Positions 1 to 7,655 of a stretch of 64,000 nucleotides of DNA are shown here, piece after piece. The notes beneath the pieces were generated by a model. The model was not told where the DNA came from and did not search any database. It saw only the letters and a list, made by a program, of their open reading frames with translations. The stretch comes from a virus, in IMG/VR virus record IMGVR_UViG_3300013212_000061, positions 1 to 64,000 of that record. One strand, 5' to 3'. A program made the translations under genes and the position numbers. How positions within the stretch are numbered: the first letter of the stretch is position 1; each line of letters opens with the position of its first letter.

Positions 1-267
1 GAAGAGTACATGATTTCTAACATGGGTAAATCTGATTTCGAAGAACTTAAAAATTGGTGGGAATCAAACGTAGCAGAATCAGTAGTTACTGAAGCTGAAG
101 TTAAATCTGACGAGGAATTTAAAGAATATGCAATGACTGTTTTAAAGAAAGCATTCGGAGATGACTTTGATGAGACTAAAGCTGGAGAAGTAGTAGATGG
201 TATTCTTAAAAAATGTGACGGAGACTATGGAGCATGTGTTGGAATGTTAACGAGCTCTTTAGGATAA
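1..267 (+). CDS. Hypothetical acidic protein, 5' end outside window
   Basis: The frame is open from the first base (reading EEY before the first ATG at 10), so the gene probably begins upstream of the window. The visible 88 codons are acidic and helical, with an SVVTEA segment that recurs just after the stop (around base 270). I do not recognise the family. The stop is followed by a disrupted region with related sequence, so this may be the N-terminal part of a longer protein that has decayed. Confidence 0.6.
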   Translation, partial: EEYMISNMGKSDFEELKNWWESNVAESVVTEAEVKSDEEFKEYAMTVLKKAFGDDFDETKAGEVVDGILKKCDGDYGACVGMLTSSLG

Positions 268-539
268 TCAGTTGTTACTGAAGCATTTGATGCAAACTAT
301 TGGGAAGATTACCATGAAGATGCCCCAAAAATTAACAAAACAATCCAAGCGGAATTCAACTACAACAAGAAGTAGAAGCTGCTGTTGAGGAGTAGAATGA
401 TAACAACGAAATGGGTGAAGAAAACGAGGTAACACCTGCTAGAGAAAAGACAGTCTTAAAATTGGCAAAAGAATACGTTAAAGCAAAAGGATATATTTGT
501 CACGACGTTATCGACGCAATGATTATGCAGGAATCTTAA
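268..539 (+). pseudogene. Degenerate coding remnant
   Basis: No intact long gene lies between 267 and 604. Directly after the upstream stop, the same frame reads SVVTEAFDANYWEDYHEDAP and then ends at a TAG near 373. Another frame continues with QQEVEAAVEE, a TAG near 393, and then an ATG-started 42-codon frame at 411-539 (MGEENEVTPAREK to MIMQES). The last part could be a real small gene. The protein-like pieces in shifting frames look like a gene broken by indels or stops. TAG is used as a genuine stop elsewhere in the window, so codon reassignment is unlikely. Confidence 0.5.
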
Positions 540-556
540 AAATAATCTAAATAAAT

Positions 557-589
557 AATACCTGATGTTTTACCATGCCAGGTATTTTT
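557..589 (+). terminator. Rho-independent terminator
   Basis: Perfect 8-bp stem AATACCTG (557-564) / CAGGTATT (579-586) followed by a T tract. It closes the leftmost unit just before the first capsid-targeting-motif gene. Confidence 0.75.
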
Positions 590-601
590 ATTATATTTAC
601 A
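589..601 (+). promoter_or_regulatory. 13-mer promoter-like motif, copy 1
   Basis: The exact sequence TATTATATTTACA occurs here, at 9467 and at 48471, each time after a T-rich tract. It resembles the Bacteroidota -7 element TAnnTTTG with A in place of G. Here it ends only 2 nt before the ATG at 604, so a transcript started from it would be leaderless or nearly so. Confidence 0.45.
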
Positions 602-603
602 CT

Positions 604-876
604 ATGAAACATATTAACTTATTTGAAGACTTCTTAAATGAATCTGACTATGCAGAAGCAAGGGCTGACCTTTCGCTAAAGGCATCCGATCTACTCGCAA
701 AAAGAAAAGAACTTAGAAATAAAGTTAATAACCTTAATCAAAATGCAGATGACCCAAAATCTGCAATTCAAGCCCAAATAGCAACCCTTAAAATGCAGGC
801 TCTGGATCTTGATAATCAAAAAATAAGAATCAATTCTAATATACTTGATTTAAGTAAAAAATTAGAAAGTTTATAA
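604..876 (+). CDS. Small coiled-coil protein with capsid-targeting-like leader
   Basis: A 90-residue protein starting MKHINLFEDFLNES. I chose the ATG at 604 over the in-frame ATG at 565 because the shared leader motif begins exactly there. The leader resembles the T4 IPIII capsid-targeting peptide, and FLNE|S fits the [LI]xE cleavage rule of the gp21 protease. The rest is a charged helix rich in K, L, N and D with heptad-like spacing, probably a coiled coil. The next gene follows after 2 nt. The likely role is an internal head protein; that is inference. Confidence 0.75.
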   Translation: MKHINLFEDFLNESDYAEARADLSLKASDLLAKRKELRNKVNNLNQNADDPKSAIQAQIATLKMQALDLDNQKIRINSNILDLSKKLESL

Positions 877-878
877 CT

Positions 879-2168
879 ATGAAAACCAAAATCCTTAATT
901 TTAATCAGTTCATAACTGAAAGGTATGAAGTTAAATTGAATAAGCAATTGTTATTAGAGGGTGGAGCAGCCGGACATATGTCCCATCCATTCGATAATAA
1001 TGACCTAACATTTGGAGACTTCAAGAATATGATTATTGGTGGACTTCAAGGTGAACTAAACTTTGAAGAGGAACCTACTGAAAAAACCGACGGTCAAAAC
1101 GTATTTGCAACTATTCAAAATGGTGAGGTTAAATTTGCCAGAAATAAAACTGAGTTGCAAAACCCTATGAGTCTTAAGGATTTCCAAAATAAATTTGAGG
1201 GACATGCAAGTAAACTGGTACAAGATACTTTTCAATTTGCAGCCGCTGATTTAGCAACCCTGCTCATAAAGTTACCGGCAAAAACACAAGAGGAAGTGTT
1301 CCAGAATGGGCTGAACTTCATGAATATGGAGTTGATATATTCTGCAAACCCTAATGTAATTCACTATGATGTTGATGTAATTCAATTCCATGGTATCAAG
1401 AAGACTGATGGAGCTGGAAATATAGTTGGAGATGACAATAACGCGGCAAAAAGTGTTAGTGGAGTTCTTAAATCTTTAAACGCTGATGTTGGAAAAACAT
1501 TTACAATAATTCCACCGCAAGTTATTAAACTACAAAAAGATATAAATTTTGAAGAGAATCAGTCTAAATTCTTAGGAAAACTTGATGCTCTTAAAAATCG
1601 ATATAATTTAACTGATGCTGATGCAGTTGCCCGCTACCATGAAATGTGGTGGAGAGAACAAATTGAAGCAGCATTCGGTGACCTACCACAAAATATTAAA
1701 GAGGGACTATTATTAAGATGGGCTTATGACGACAAGAAAACCCTAAATATGCGTTCATTAGACAAAGAATTAACTCCAGCACAGGCTGAAGCAGTTAAGA
1801 AGTTTGACAAAGAGGACGTTAAAAAGAAATTCAAAGAAAACATCCGCCCATTTGAAGACCTATTCTTAGAATTGGGAAGTGTTATCTTAAAGAATGCTAG
1901 TAATTTTGTTGCTGCCTCTCCAGATAAAGAAATGCAAAGGCTACATAACGAAATTAGAACTGAAGCCGACAAGATTAAATTAAATGGAGATGTAACTCAA
2001 ATCGAAAAGGTTGCAAAAGAACTTGATAGACTTGAAAGAATTGGAGGAATCCAATCTATTATACCGACTGAAGGTATTGTATTTTCATACAAAGGACACA
2101 TGTACAAATTAACAGGAACATTCGCTGCAATAAATTCACTACTAGGTATTATTAAATATGGAAGATAA
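879..2168 (+). CDS. Ligase-like nucleotidyltransferase with capsid-targeting-like leader
   Basis: A 429-residue protein starting MKTKILNFNQFITER, a leader of the T4 capsid-targeting type with a possible FITE|R cut. The sequence EKTDGQN (residues 68-74) matches motif I of covalent nucleotidyltransferases (RNA/DNA ligases), with K69 as the candidate AMP-accepting lysine. MELIYSANPNVIHYD fits the middle motifs. TEGIVF (397-402) and YKLTG (409-413) fit motifs IV and V. It ends in KYGR. The family is probably ATP-dependent RNA or DNA ligase-like; the substrate is unknown. It lies in an operon with the following ligase/NMNAT-like fusion. If the leader works, the enzyme is packaged in the capsid. 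Confidence 0.75.
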   Translation: MKTKILNFNQFITERYEVKLNKQLLLEGGAAGHMSHPFDNNDLTFGDFKNMIIGGLQGELNFEEEPTEKTDGQNVFATIQNGEVKFARNKTELQNPMSLKDFQNKFEGHASKLVQDTFQFAAADLATLLIKLPAKTQEEVFQNGLNFMNMELIYSANPNVIHYDVDVIQFHGIKKTDGAGNIVGDDNNAAKSVSGVLKSLNADVGKTFTIIPPQVIKLQKDINFEENQSKFLGKLDALKNRYNLTDADAVARYHEMWWREQIEAAFGDLPQNIKEGLLLRWAYDDKKTLNMRSLDKELTPAQAEAVKKFDKEDVKKKFKENIRPFEDLFLELGSVILKNASNFVAASPDKEMQRLHNEIRTEADKIKLNGDVTQIEKVAKELDRLERIGGIQSIIPTEGIVFSYKGHMYKLTGTFAAINSLLGIIKYGR

Positions 2169-2169
2169 A

Positions 2170-2235
2170 ATGAAACACATAAAATTATTTGAAGAGTTTG
2201 TTGAAGCTGAACTTAATGAATCAACAATTAATTAA
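2170..2235 (+). CDS. Leader peptide with capsid-targeting motif, out of frame with next gene
   Basis: ATG at 2170, one base after the previous stop, encodes MKHIKLFEEFVEAELNES and stops at 2235 after 21 codons. It is an almost perfect copy of the leader used by neighbouring genes. The large enzyme that should follow it lies in the +1 frame. Either a 1-nt indel has detached the leader from the enzyme, or a +1 frameshift near 2225-2235 joins them, or this is a sequencing error. Confidence 0.6.
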   Translation: MKHIKLFEEFVEAELNESTIN

Positions 2236-4120
2236 TAAAAACAAAGAGATGGCACTACAAAAATTAAGAGAGTATTTTAACGAAACCAATAGAGAAACCT
2301 TTATTGATATGTTAAAAAATAGGGTGTTAGTAACTGAGAAGGTTGCAGCTCCCACATTTCTTGTTAAAAGAAATCTTGATGGGTTTGAATATTTTAAATC
2401 TTCAAATTCAGACAAATTAAATCTAATTGATAGAACTATTATCTCCCTATATGAGATTGCAATCAATTACATGCAAAGTTTGCCAAGTGGAACTAAAAAC
2501 CAAATGCCAATTGATTGGAGATTTGGATTTGAATACCTACCTGAAGTTAAAGCATCTAAAATTAAATACGAAAGAACTCCAAAAAATAACCTGATCTTGA
2601 CTCACATTCAACAAATGGGAGAGGGCAATAAGGTTAAGAAAACTATAAATGACCCAGTTATTCTAAACAAATGGGCTAAAATTCTTGATGTTCAACCGCC
2701 AAGCATCTTATTTGACGGTTACCTATCTCAACTGCAGCGAGATGAACTATTAGAATTATTGTCAATGAGTGATAGACAATTTAGTGAATCATTCGACTAT
2801 TTAGAAGAAACAAAAGACAAATTAAGTTTTACTAGTAGAATTATTAAACTTTTTAATCCTAGCGCCTTTGAAACTGCCCTAAATCCTGACATTGATGCAG
2901 AATTTGATGGATTGGTTGTTAATTTTATTGATGAAAAATCTATAAAATCTTTTAAATTAGAAGATTTTATCAGAAAGTCTACTGTTGATAACTCTTCAAG
3001 CCACACGTATCAAATTGCAGTGACGGATTTCTTAGAATTTGCAACTCAATTTAAAATTGATGAAGTTCAATTAGAAGACGAAAGAGCTGACTACAGATAT
3101 CTTAAAATAATGTCAATAATGTTTAATGAATATGTTGACAAGAACTCATCTAAATATATTGGAGTTAATTTTGAAAGCGCTGAATTTTCATCAGCACAGT
3201 CTTTTAAATTAAATACAAAATATATTACCGATGAAAAGACACTTAAATATACGTCAAATGATATTTTAGCTGAACTACTAAAAATGGTTTTAAGTTCTTT
3301 TAGAAAGAAACGAACTAAGACTTCAGATTTAATAGATAAGGACACTATGGCACGCCTAAATGAAATCATCGAAAAAATTAATAAGAAAATATTTGTGGAA
3401 AGTACAGAAGAAAATGCAATATATGACTATCAAAACTTTATGTTGCGTGATAAAATAAAATCTTCAGTTAACCTAAACGAGGCGCTTAAACTTACACATG
3501 TTGAACAAGGAAAACAGCCAGTAAATATGTTTGTTGGGCGATTCCAGCCATTTACACTTGGACACGCTAAAGTTTTAGAGACTATTCATAAAGAGAATGG
3601 CTACCCAGTAGTTGTATTTCTTGTTAAAGCAAAAACCAAAAAGAAAGGTGATGAATTTAGCAGACCGTACGACGAAAAGACACAAATTGAAATGTTTAAA
3701 AACGTTCAAAAACAATATTCATTCCTTAAAGAGATATATGTAATTCCAACCGGAGGTATCGATATTATGTTTAATGAAATGAGACCTAAATACGAACCAG
3801 TACTTTGGGGAACGGGAAGTGATAGAATGACAAGTTATGGTTATCAAGTTAATAATGACGCTTACAGAGATCAATTAAACTGTAGAGCTGATTTTGGACT
3901 TTTTGAAATTCCAAGAACCGACGATGATATTTCGGCTACCGCAGTCCGAAATGCCCTATTAGACGGTGATGAGAAACTATTCAACAATTTAACGCCAAAG
4001 GCAGTTCATTCGATGTATAATGAACTTAAATCTAAAATTGAAGATGCTATGGGAGTAGTTGCTGAAGGATTTACCAATGAGATTATGACATTCAAACAAT
4101 ATATTAACAAAGATATATAA
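2216..4120 (+). CDS. Ligase-like domain fused to NMN adenylyltransferase-like domain
   Basis: A 634-residue protein from ATG 2216 (the frame is also open from a TTG at 2189). The N-terminal half looks like a covalent nucleotidyltransferase: NLDGFEYF near 53, EFDGLVVNF near 230, then KSFKLED. The motif I lysine is not in its usual place (NLDG rather than KxDG), so ligase activity is doubtful. The C-terminal part (about 436-600) is a cytidylyltransferase/NMNAT-type domain with GRFQPFTLGH and ISATAVR. It ends in MTFKQYINKDI, which itself resembles the leader motif. The pairing suggests nucleotide or NAD chemistry at RNA or protein ends; the actual reaction is unknown. The capsid-type leader is upstream in another frame. 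Confidence 0.75.
   Translation: MNQQLINKNKEMALQKLREYFNETNRETFIDMLKNRVLVTEKVAAPTFLVKRNLDGFEYFKSSNSDKLNLIDRTIISLYEIAINYMQSLPSGTKNQMPIDWRFGFEYLPEVKASKIKYERTPKNNLILTHIQQMGEGNKVKKTINDPVILNKWAKILDVQPPSILFDGYLSQLQRDELLELLSMSDRQFSESFDYLEETKDKLSFTSRIIKLFNPSAFETALNPDIDAEFDGLVVNFIDEKSIKSFKLEDFIRKSTVDNSSSHTYQIAVTDFLEFATQFKIDEVQLEDERADYRYLKIMSIMFNEYVDKNSSKYIGVNFESAEFSSAQSFKLNTKYITDEKTLKYTSNDILAELLKMVLSSFRKKRTKTSDLIDKDTMARLNEIIEKINKKIFVESTEENAIYDYQNFMLRDKIKSSVNLNEALKLTHVEQGKQPVNMFVGRFQPFTLGHAKVLETIHKENGYPVVVFLVKAKTKKKGDEFSRPYDEKTQIEMFKNVQKQYSFLKEIYVIPTGGIDIMFNEMRPKYEPVLWGTGSDRMTSYGYQVNNDAYRDQLNCRADFGLFEIPRTDDDISATAVRNALLDGDEKLFNNLTPKAVHSMYNELKSKIEDAMGVVAEGFTNEIMTFKQYINKDI
4112..4120 (+). promoter_or_regulatory. 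Late-promoter-like box GATATATAA
   Basis: The box overlaps the stop codon of the upstream gene (the codons for D, I and stop) and lies 23 nt before the ATG at 4144. The same box precedes many structural genes in this window. Confidence 0.5.
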
Positions 4121-4143
4121 ACATAAATAAATATAGAAATCCT

Positions 4144-5685
4144 ATGAATTTTAATGAATTCCTAAATGAAGGTAGTACTTTAATTAAAGAATCAGTAGTT
4201 AATAAAAGAAACATCACAATCAAAAGACAATATACTGATAAAAATCCTGCAATTACTGTAGGTAAAGCAGCTAACGTTCGTAACAGAATGCTAGAAGCTA
4301 TTAAAGATGGTAAACTTTCTCAAGAAGATTTTAATAATATTCTTAAAGAAATGACCACAGATTCTAAAAGATGGTTGAGAAGAAACGCTCAGTATTTTAA
4401 TGTATCTGAAGACGGAATTACCCTATCAAAAACAGGTTCAAGAATCCTTAAAAATGTTATGGTTTCCGAAGCAACTACAAAGGCACCAAAGATTTGGGTT
4501 CCTGGAGGATTTGATAAAGAAATTTCAAAATACCCAAATAGTAAAATTACTAGAAAAAACGTATTTGATGCGGCACTTAAATGGGATGTTAATCCTGAAG
4601 AAGCAATTTCTTACGTAGAATATGGTTGGGCAGTAAACTTAAGCGAAAACAAAAACGATATGAAAACAAAATTTATTTACGAATCTTTTACAGAATTTGT
4701 TAAAAACCGGTTAAACGAAGGTAACTTAAACGAGGCATTTAAAAGTGCTAAATTGGCTAATCTTTTTGCAGTAGGAAGTGCCGGTACTAAAAACCTTGCA
4801 GGAGCATTCTATAACTTCTCAAAACTTGCAATTGACCAAATTCAAGACTATGATATTATTGAAATGGACCCTCAAACTGCCCGTAAAGAAAAAAGAGCTA
4901 ATGGTATTTACTTTTATGTAGTAACTAATCAAAAGACAAATCCATTCGCTGAAACTAGTAACCCATCAACTTGGAATAATGGACTTATTCAATCAAATAC
5001 TCTATTAGCAATAACAAGTGGGCAAAACGAATGGTACTCAACCGCTTATAGTAAATACGCAGGAGGTACTGAAACTTTAAAAATTACTAAAACAAGAGAG
5101 GATGCATCTGGATTTGATAAAAGAGACAGTAAAAGATATGATGGTTCTGGAATTACATCTCTTACCAAAGTAGCTGAATTGGCCGATATTGCATATGTTA
5201 TTGACTTAGACGTTCTTAAGGCGCGCTATTCTACAGCATCATTAGTATCAAAAAGAGCTGCAGATAAAAGTGGAGCTACTGCCTTTCAAAACGACAAAGA
5301 TTTTAAAGCGGCAAACAAGGCGCGTTATAACGAAATCTTAGCCCAAAAAGCATCTGAACTTCCAATGGATTCACTTGTATTAGGGGCTATTGATACTCTT
5401 GCTACTCAAATCAAAGATGCCTTAACTAAAGGTGAAAAAGGAAGATATGGAGAACTTATTGTTGGATTAGACCCTAAAGGTAGAGAAATCAAAATGAGTG
5501 ATGCATCTAACCTAATGAGAAACATCCTAGACGAGTACAATAGATACGTTGGATACGCTGTTGAATCTGAAAAAGAAGTTTCAACTGGATATAGTGGAAA
5601 ATTCTACGAAGATAGAATAAAAGAAAGTGCTAAAACAATCACTGATTACGTTAAGAAAGTAGACGCTAAAAATTACGCTTGGTAA
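4144..5685 (+). CDS. Putative internal virion protein with two capsid-targeting-like motifs
   Basis: A 513-residue protein starting MNFNEFLNEGSTLIKES. A second leader-like segment, ESFTEFVKNRLNEGNLNEAF, begins just after an internal ATG at 4660 (residue 173). The protein therefore looks like two cargo modules in one frame: a basic N-terminal module (residues 1-170) and a larger C-terminal module (residues 200-513) with mixed helix and sheet. The internal ATG could also start a separate product. No enzyme motif was recognised. FLNE|G, RLNE|G and NLNE|A fit the gp21-type cleavage rule. It sits in a run of leader-bearing genes and has its own late-promoter-like box upstream. Confidence 0.65.
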   Translation: MNFNEFLNEGSTLIKESVVNKRNITIKRQYTDKNPAITVGKAANVRNRMLEAIKDGKLSQEDFNNILKEMTTDSKRWLRRNAQYFNVSEDGITLSKTGSRILKNVMVSEATTKAPKIWVPGGFDKEISKYPNSKITRKNVFDAALKWDVNPEEAISYVEYGWAVNLSENKNDMKTKFIYESFTEFVKNRLNEGNLNEAFKSAKLANLFAVGSAGTKNLAGAFYNFSKLAIDQIQDYDIIEMDPQTARKEKRANGIYFYVVTNQKTNPFAETSNPSTWNNGLIQSNTLLAITSGQNEWYSTAYSKYAGGTETLKITKTREDASGFDKRDSKRYDGSGITSLTKVAELADIAYVIDLDVLKARYSTASLVSKRAADKSGATAFQNDKDFKAANKARYNEILAQKASELPMDSLVLGAIDTLATQIKDALTKGEKGRYGELIVGLDPKGREIKMSDASNLMRNILDEYNRYVGYAVESEKEVSTGYSGKFYEDRIKESAKTITDYVKKVDAKNYAW

Positions 5686-5686
5686 A

Positions 5687-6202
5687 ATGAAACATATAAA
5701 ACTATTTAAACAATTTGTAAATGAATCTCTAAATGAAGGATTTTTGGTTGACATTAAAGATATTCACTTTGAAACAGATCCTGATAAACAAGAGCAACTT
5801 AAAAGGGCTTACGGTAAAAGTACTGGAGCAATGTCTACAAAGTCTCAAATAGAGTCTGCTGATTATGCTCTTGCTAAATTTAGAAGAGAAATTAAATATG
5901 ACAATGGCAAGTCAGGTAGTGAAGGTATTACCGACGTATTTATTCCAGGTTCATCAATGGCCGCATTCTCTACAATGGGAGATGGTCCCCATAAAAAAGC
6001 AATCAAGGCTAAAAAATGGAACCAAAAAGAATACAATCAATGGATTGAAGATATGGCCGGAAACGGAGGAGCAGAAAATGCATACGATATGGCACAAAAT
6101 GCTAAATTTGAACCGGGACTTATTGATTGGGTTAAGAAAAATGTAGCGTATGGCGAAAAACCCCTAGACCGAATTCAATACGATATTGAAGCATATTCAT
6201 AA
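5687..6202 (+). CDS. Hypothetical protein with capsid-targeting-like leader
   Basis: A 171-residue protein starting MKHIKLFKQFVNESLNEG, with a possible SLNE|G cut, one base after the previous stop. The mature part is hydrophilic with Gly-rich loops (DNGKSGSEG, GNGGAENAYD) and no recognised catalytic motif. Probably an internal head protein by leader and context. The function is unknown. Confidence 0.65.
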   Translation: MKHIKLFKQFVNESLNEGFLVDIKDIHFETDPDKQEQLKRAYGKSTGAMSTKSQIESADYALAKFRREIKYDNGKSGSEGITDVFIPGSSMAAFSTMGDGPHKKAIKAKKWNQKEYNQWIEDMAGNGGAENAYDMAQNAKFEPGLIDWVKKNVAYGEKPLDRIQYDIEAYS

Positions 6203-6216
6203 CAAAATAAAATATT

Positions 6217-6684
6217 ATGAAAAAATTATACATCTTATTGTTTTTATTATTAACATTTGTTGGGACTTCACAGAACCAACAAGCTACAACCATTAAAAAG
6301 GAATCTAATTCCCCTGGATTAATATGTTCTAATGAGAATAAAGATAAATGGTTTGCAATAATACCACATTTTGGAGAATACAATGGCATCTCTATACAAA
6401 ATTACCTAACAACGTTAAAATTAAATATTGGTAAATGCAGCAAAAGAGACGCAATAAGATTTACTTTTACTGATGGTAAATATATGACGATTCGATCAAA
6501 TATAGAATTAACATGCGAAGTACCAACAGAAATAACATTCCCTTTAAATCCAGTTCAATTGGCAGTTTTAGAAATGAAATCTATTAAATACATAAGATAT
6601 ACTAATGGAAATGATGGAAGCAATTTTTTATATTTGACAACAGAAGATAATAAAGACTATTTTAAACTTATATTAAAGAAATAA
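6217..6684 (+). CDS. Secreted protein with signal peptide
   Basis: A 155-residue protein starting MKKLYILLFLLLTFVGTSQ. This is a basic n-region, a leucine-rich h-region and a polar break, typical of Bacteroidota Sec signal peptides, giving a mature protein from about residue 19. It contains three cysteines and beta-rich stretches and no known domain. It lies between two leader-motif genes but lacks the leader itself, so it probably acts in the host periplasm. It could be a host-derived gene for envelope modification, exclusion or lysis control; none of these can be chosen from sequence. Confidence 0.65.
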   Translation: MKKLYILLFLLLTFVGTSQNQQATTIKKESNSPGLICSNENKDKWFAIIPHFGEYNGISIQNYLTTLKLNIGKCSKRDAIRFTFTDGKYMTIRSNIELTCEVPTEITFPLNPVQLAVLEMKSIKYIRYTNGNDGSNFLYLTTEDNKDYFKLILKK

Positions 6685-6689
6685 ACTAT

Positions 6690-7301
6690 ATGAAACACGT
6701 TAAAGAAGGAGAAGACCATGAGGTTGGAATGGCAATGAGTCAACTTAATGCAATTTCAAAAGCAGTTGGTGAATTACTTCAAAAAATTGGAAGAGAAGAA
6801 AAGGACTTACCGGGATGGTTGCAAGACCATATTTCACAGTCTTATAATTATATTAAACAGGCAAATGACGGTTATCATGAATTAGATGAGATGGTTTCTC
6901 CTGATAGTATTGGAGACATGGGAGCAACTGCTCTACCTTCACCGACTAAAGTAGGTTCCGGAGACGTTCCAAAGGGAAGAGGAGATGCTAGAGAAGAGGA
7001 GGAAGAGGAAAAGAAGAGACGTAAAGAGTTCTTAAAGAAGTTTAAATCCTTCGAACAATTCATGAATGAATCTGCGCAAAAAATCGTAGATTATAGTAAT
7101 TCTAAAAGTAAAATTTTAGTTGGTTTAAAAACTGATCTTTTGCGAAATATGAAAGAAAGATACGAATATAAAGAAGATGGAGATACCATTTATTTCTTTG
7201 ATAAAAATGGAAATCATTTCGGTACTCTTTTTGATTTAGGTAGTAGATACCAAGAACTTCGACATAATGGCAAATTAGATGATTACGGTTATTTAAAGTA
7301 A
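6690..7301 (+). CDS. Two-part protein with an internal capsid-targeting-like motif
   Basis: A 203-residue protein starting MKHVKEGEDHEVGMAMSQLN. The first ~95 residues (with LPGWLQDHISQSYNYIKQA) resemble a small conserved protein I associate with other T4-like phages. A low-complexity acidic/basic linker (EEEEEEKKRRKEF) follows. Then KKFKSFEQFMNES (about residues 114-127) repeats the leader motif in mid-protein. A ~75-residue tail domain (TIYFFDKNGNHFGTLFD) ends it. A gp21-type cut at FMNE|S would release the tail. It may be a fusion of two cargo genes. A terminator follows. Confidence 0.65.
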   Translation: MKHVKEGEDHEVGMAMSQLNAISKAVGELLQKIGREEKDLPGWLQDHISQSYNYIKQANDGYHELDEMVSPDSIGDMGATALPSPTKVGSGDVPKGRGDAREEEEEEKKRRKEFLKKFKSFEQFMNESAQKIVDYSNSKSKILVGLKTDLLRNMKERYEYKEDGDTIYFFDKNGNHFGTLFDLGSRYQELRHNGKLDDYGYLK

Positions 7302-7332
7302 CAAATAATAAAAATTGAAACAATATTCTAAA

Positions 7333-7359
7333 CCTCAGTATAACTACTGAGGTTTTTTT
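7333..7359 (+). terminator. Rho-independent terminator
   Basis: Perfect 8-bp stem CCTCAGTA (7333-7340) / TACTGAGG (7345-7352) with a 4-nt loop and seven T. It closes the leader-motif gene cluster. Confidence 0.9.
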
Positions 7360-7368
7360 AATTTAACA

Positions 7369-7644
7369 ATGATGCACTACTTTTTTAAACCAGACAACTT
7401 TGAAAAATGGTCAGAACTGGCCACTGAAAAAATCTGTGTAACAATTGACGAATGTGCCACACTAAGGCAACTAGAATCAGCCAAACAGATGATCGACACA
7501 TTCATAATGATTACTGCTCTTGAAGACAATATTCAAACAGAGGAGCTAGAATGGATTGTAAATCTATATTGGTTAAGAATAATTTTAAAAAAACAAATTA
7601 TTTTGAAACAAATTAAAAATCCTAAGTATAAACTACGAACTTAA
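7369..7644 (+). CDS. Small hypothetical protein
   Basis: 91 residues, helical, with a DECATLRQLESAKQMIDTF segment and a basic C-terminus (KKQIILKQIKNPKYK). It lies 12 nt before the TROVE/vWA-like gene and probably shares its transcript. No family recognised. Confidence 0.6.
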   Translation: MMHYFFKPDNFEKWSELATEKICVTIDECATLRQLESAKQMIDTFIMITALEDNIQTEELEWIVNLYWLRIILKKQIILKQIKNPKYKLRT

Positions 7645-7655
7645 AAATAAACAAA

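Noticed and set aside
268-400. Reassigned TAG codon
   Set aside because: Two TAG codons interrupt protein-like sequence here, but TAG ends the gp46-like gene and the minus-strand gene, so it is a normal stop.
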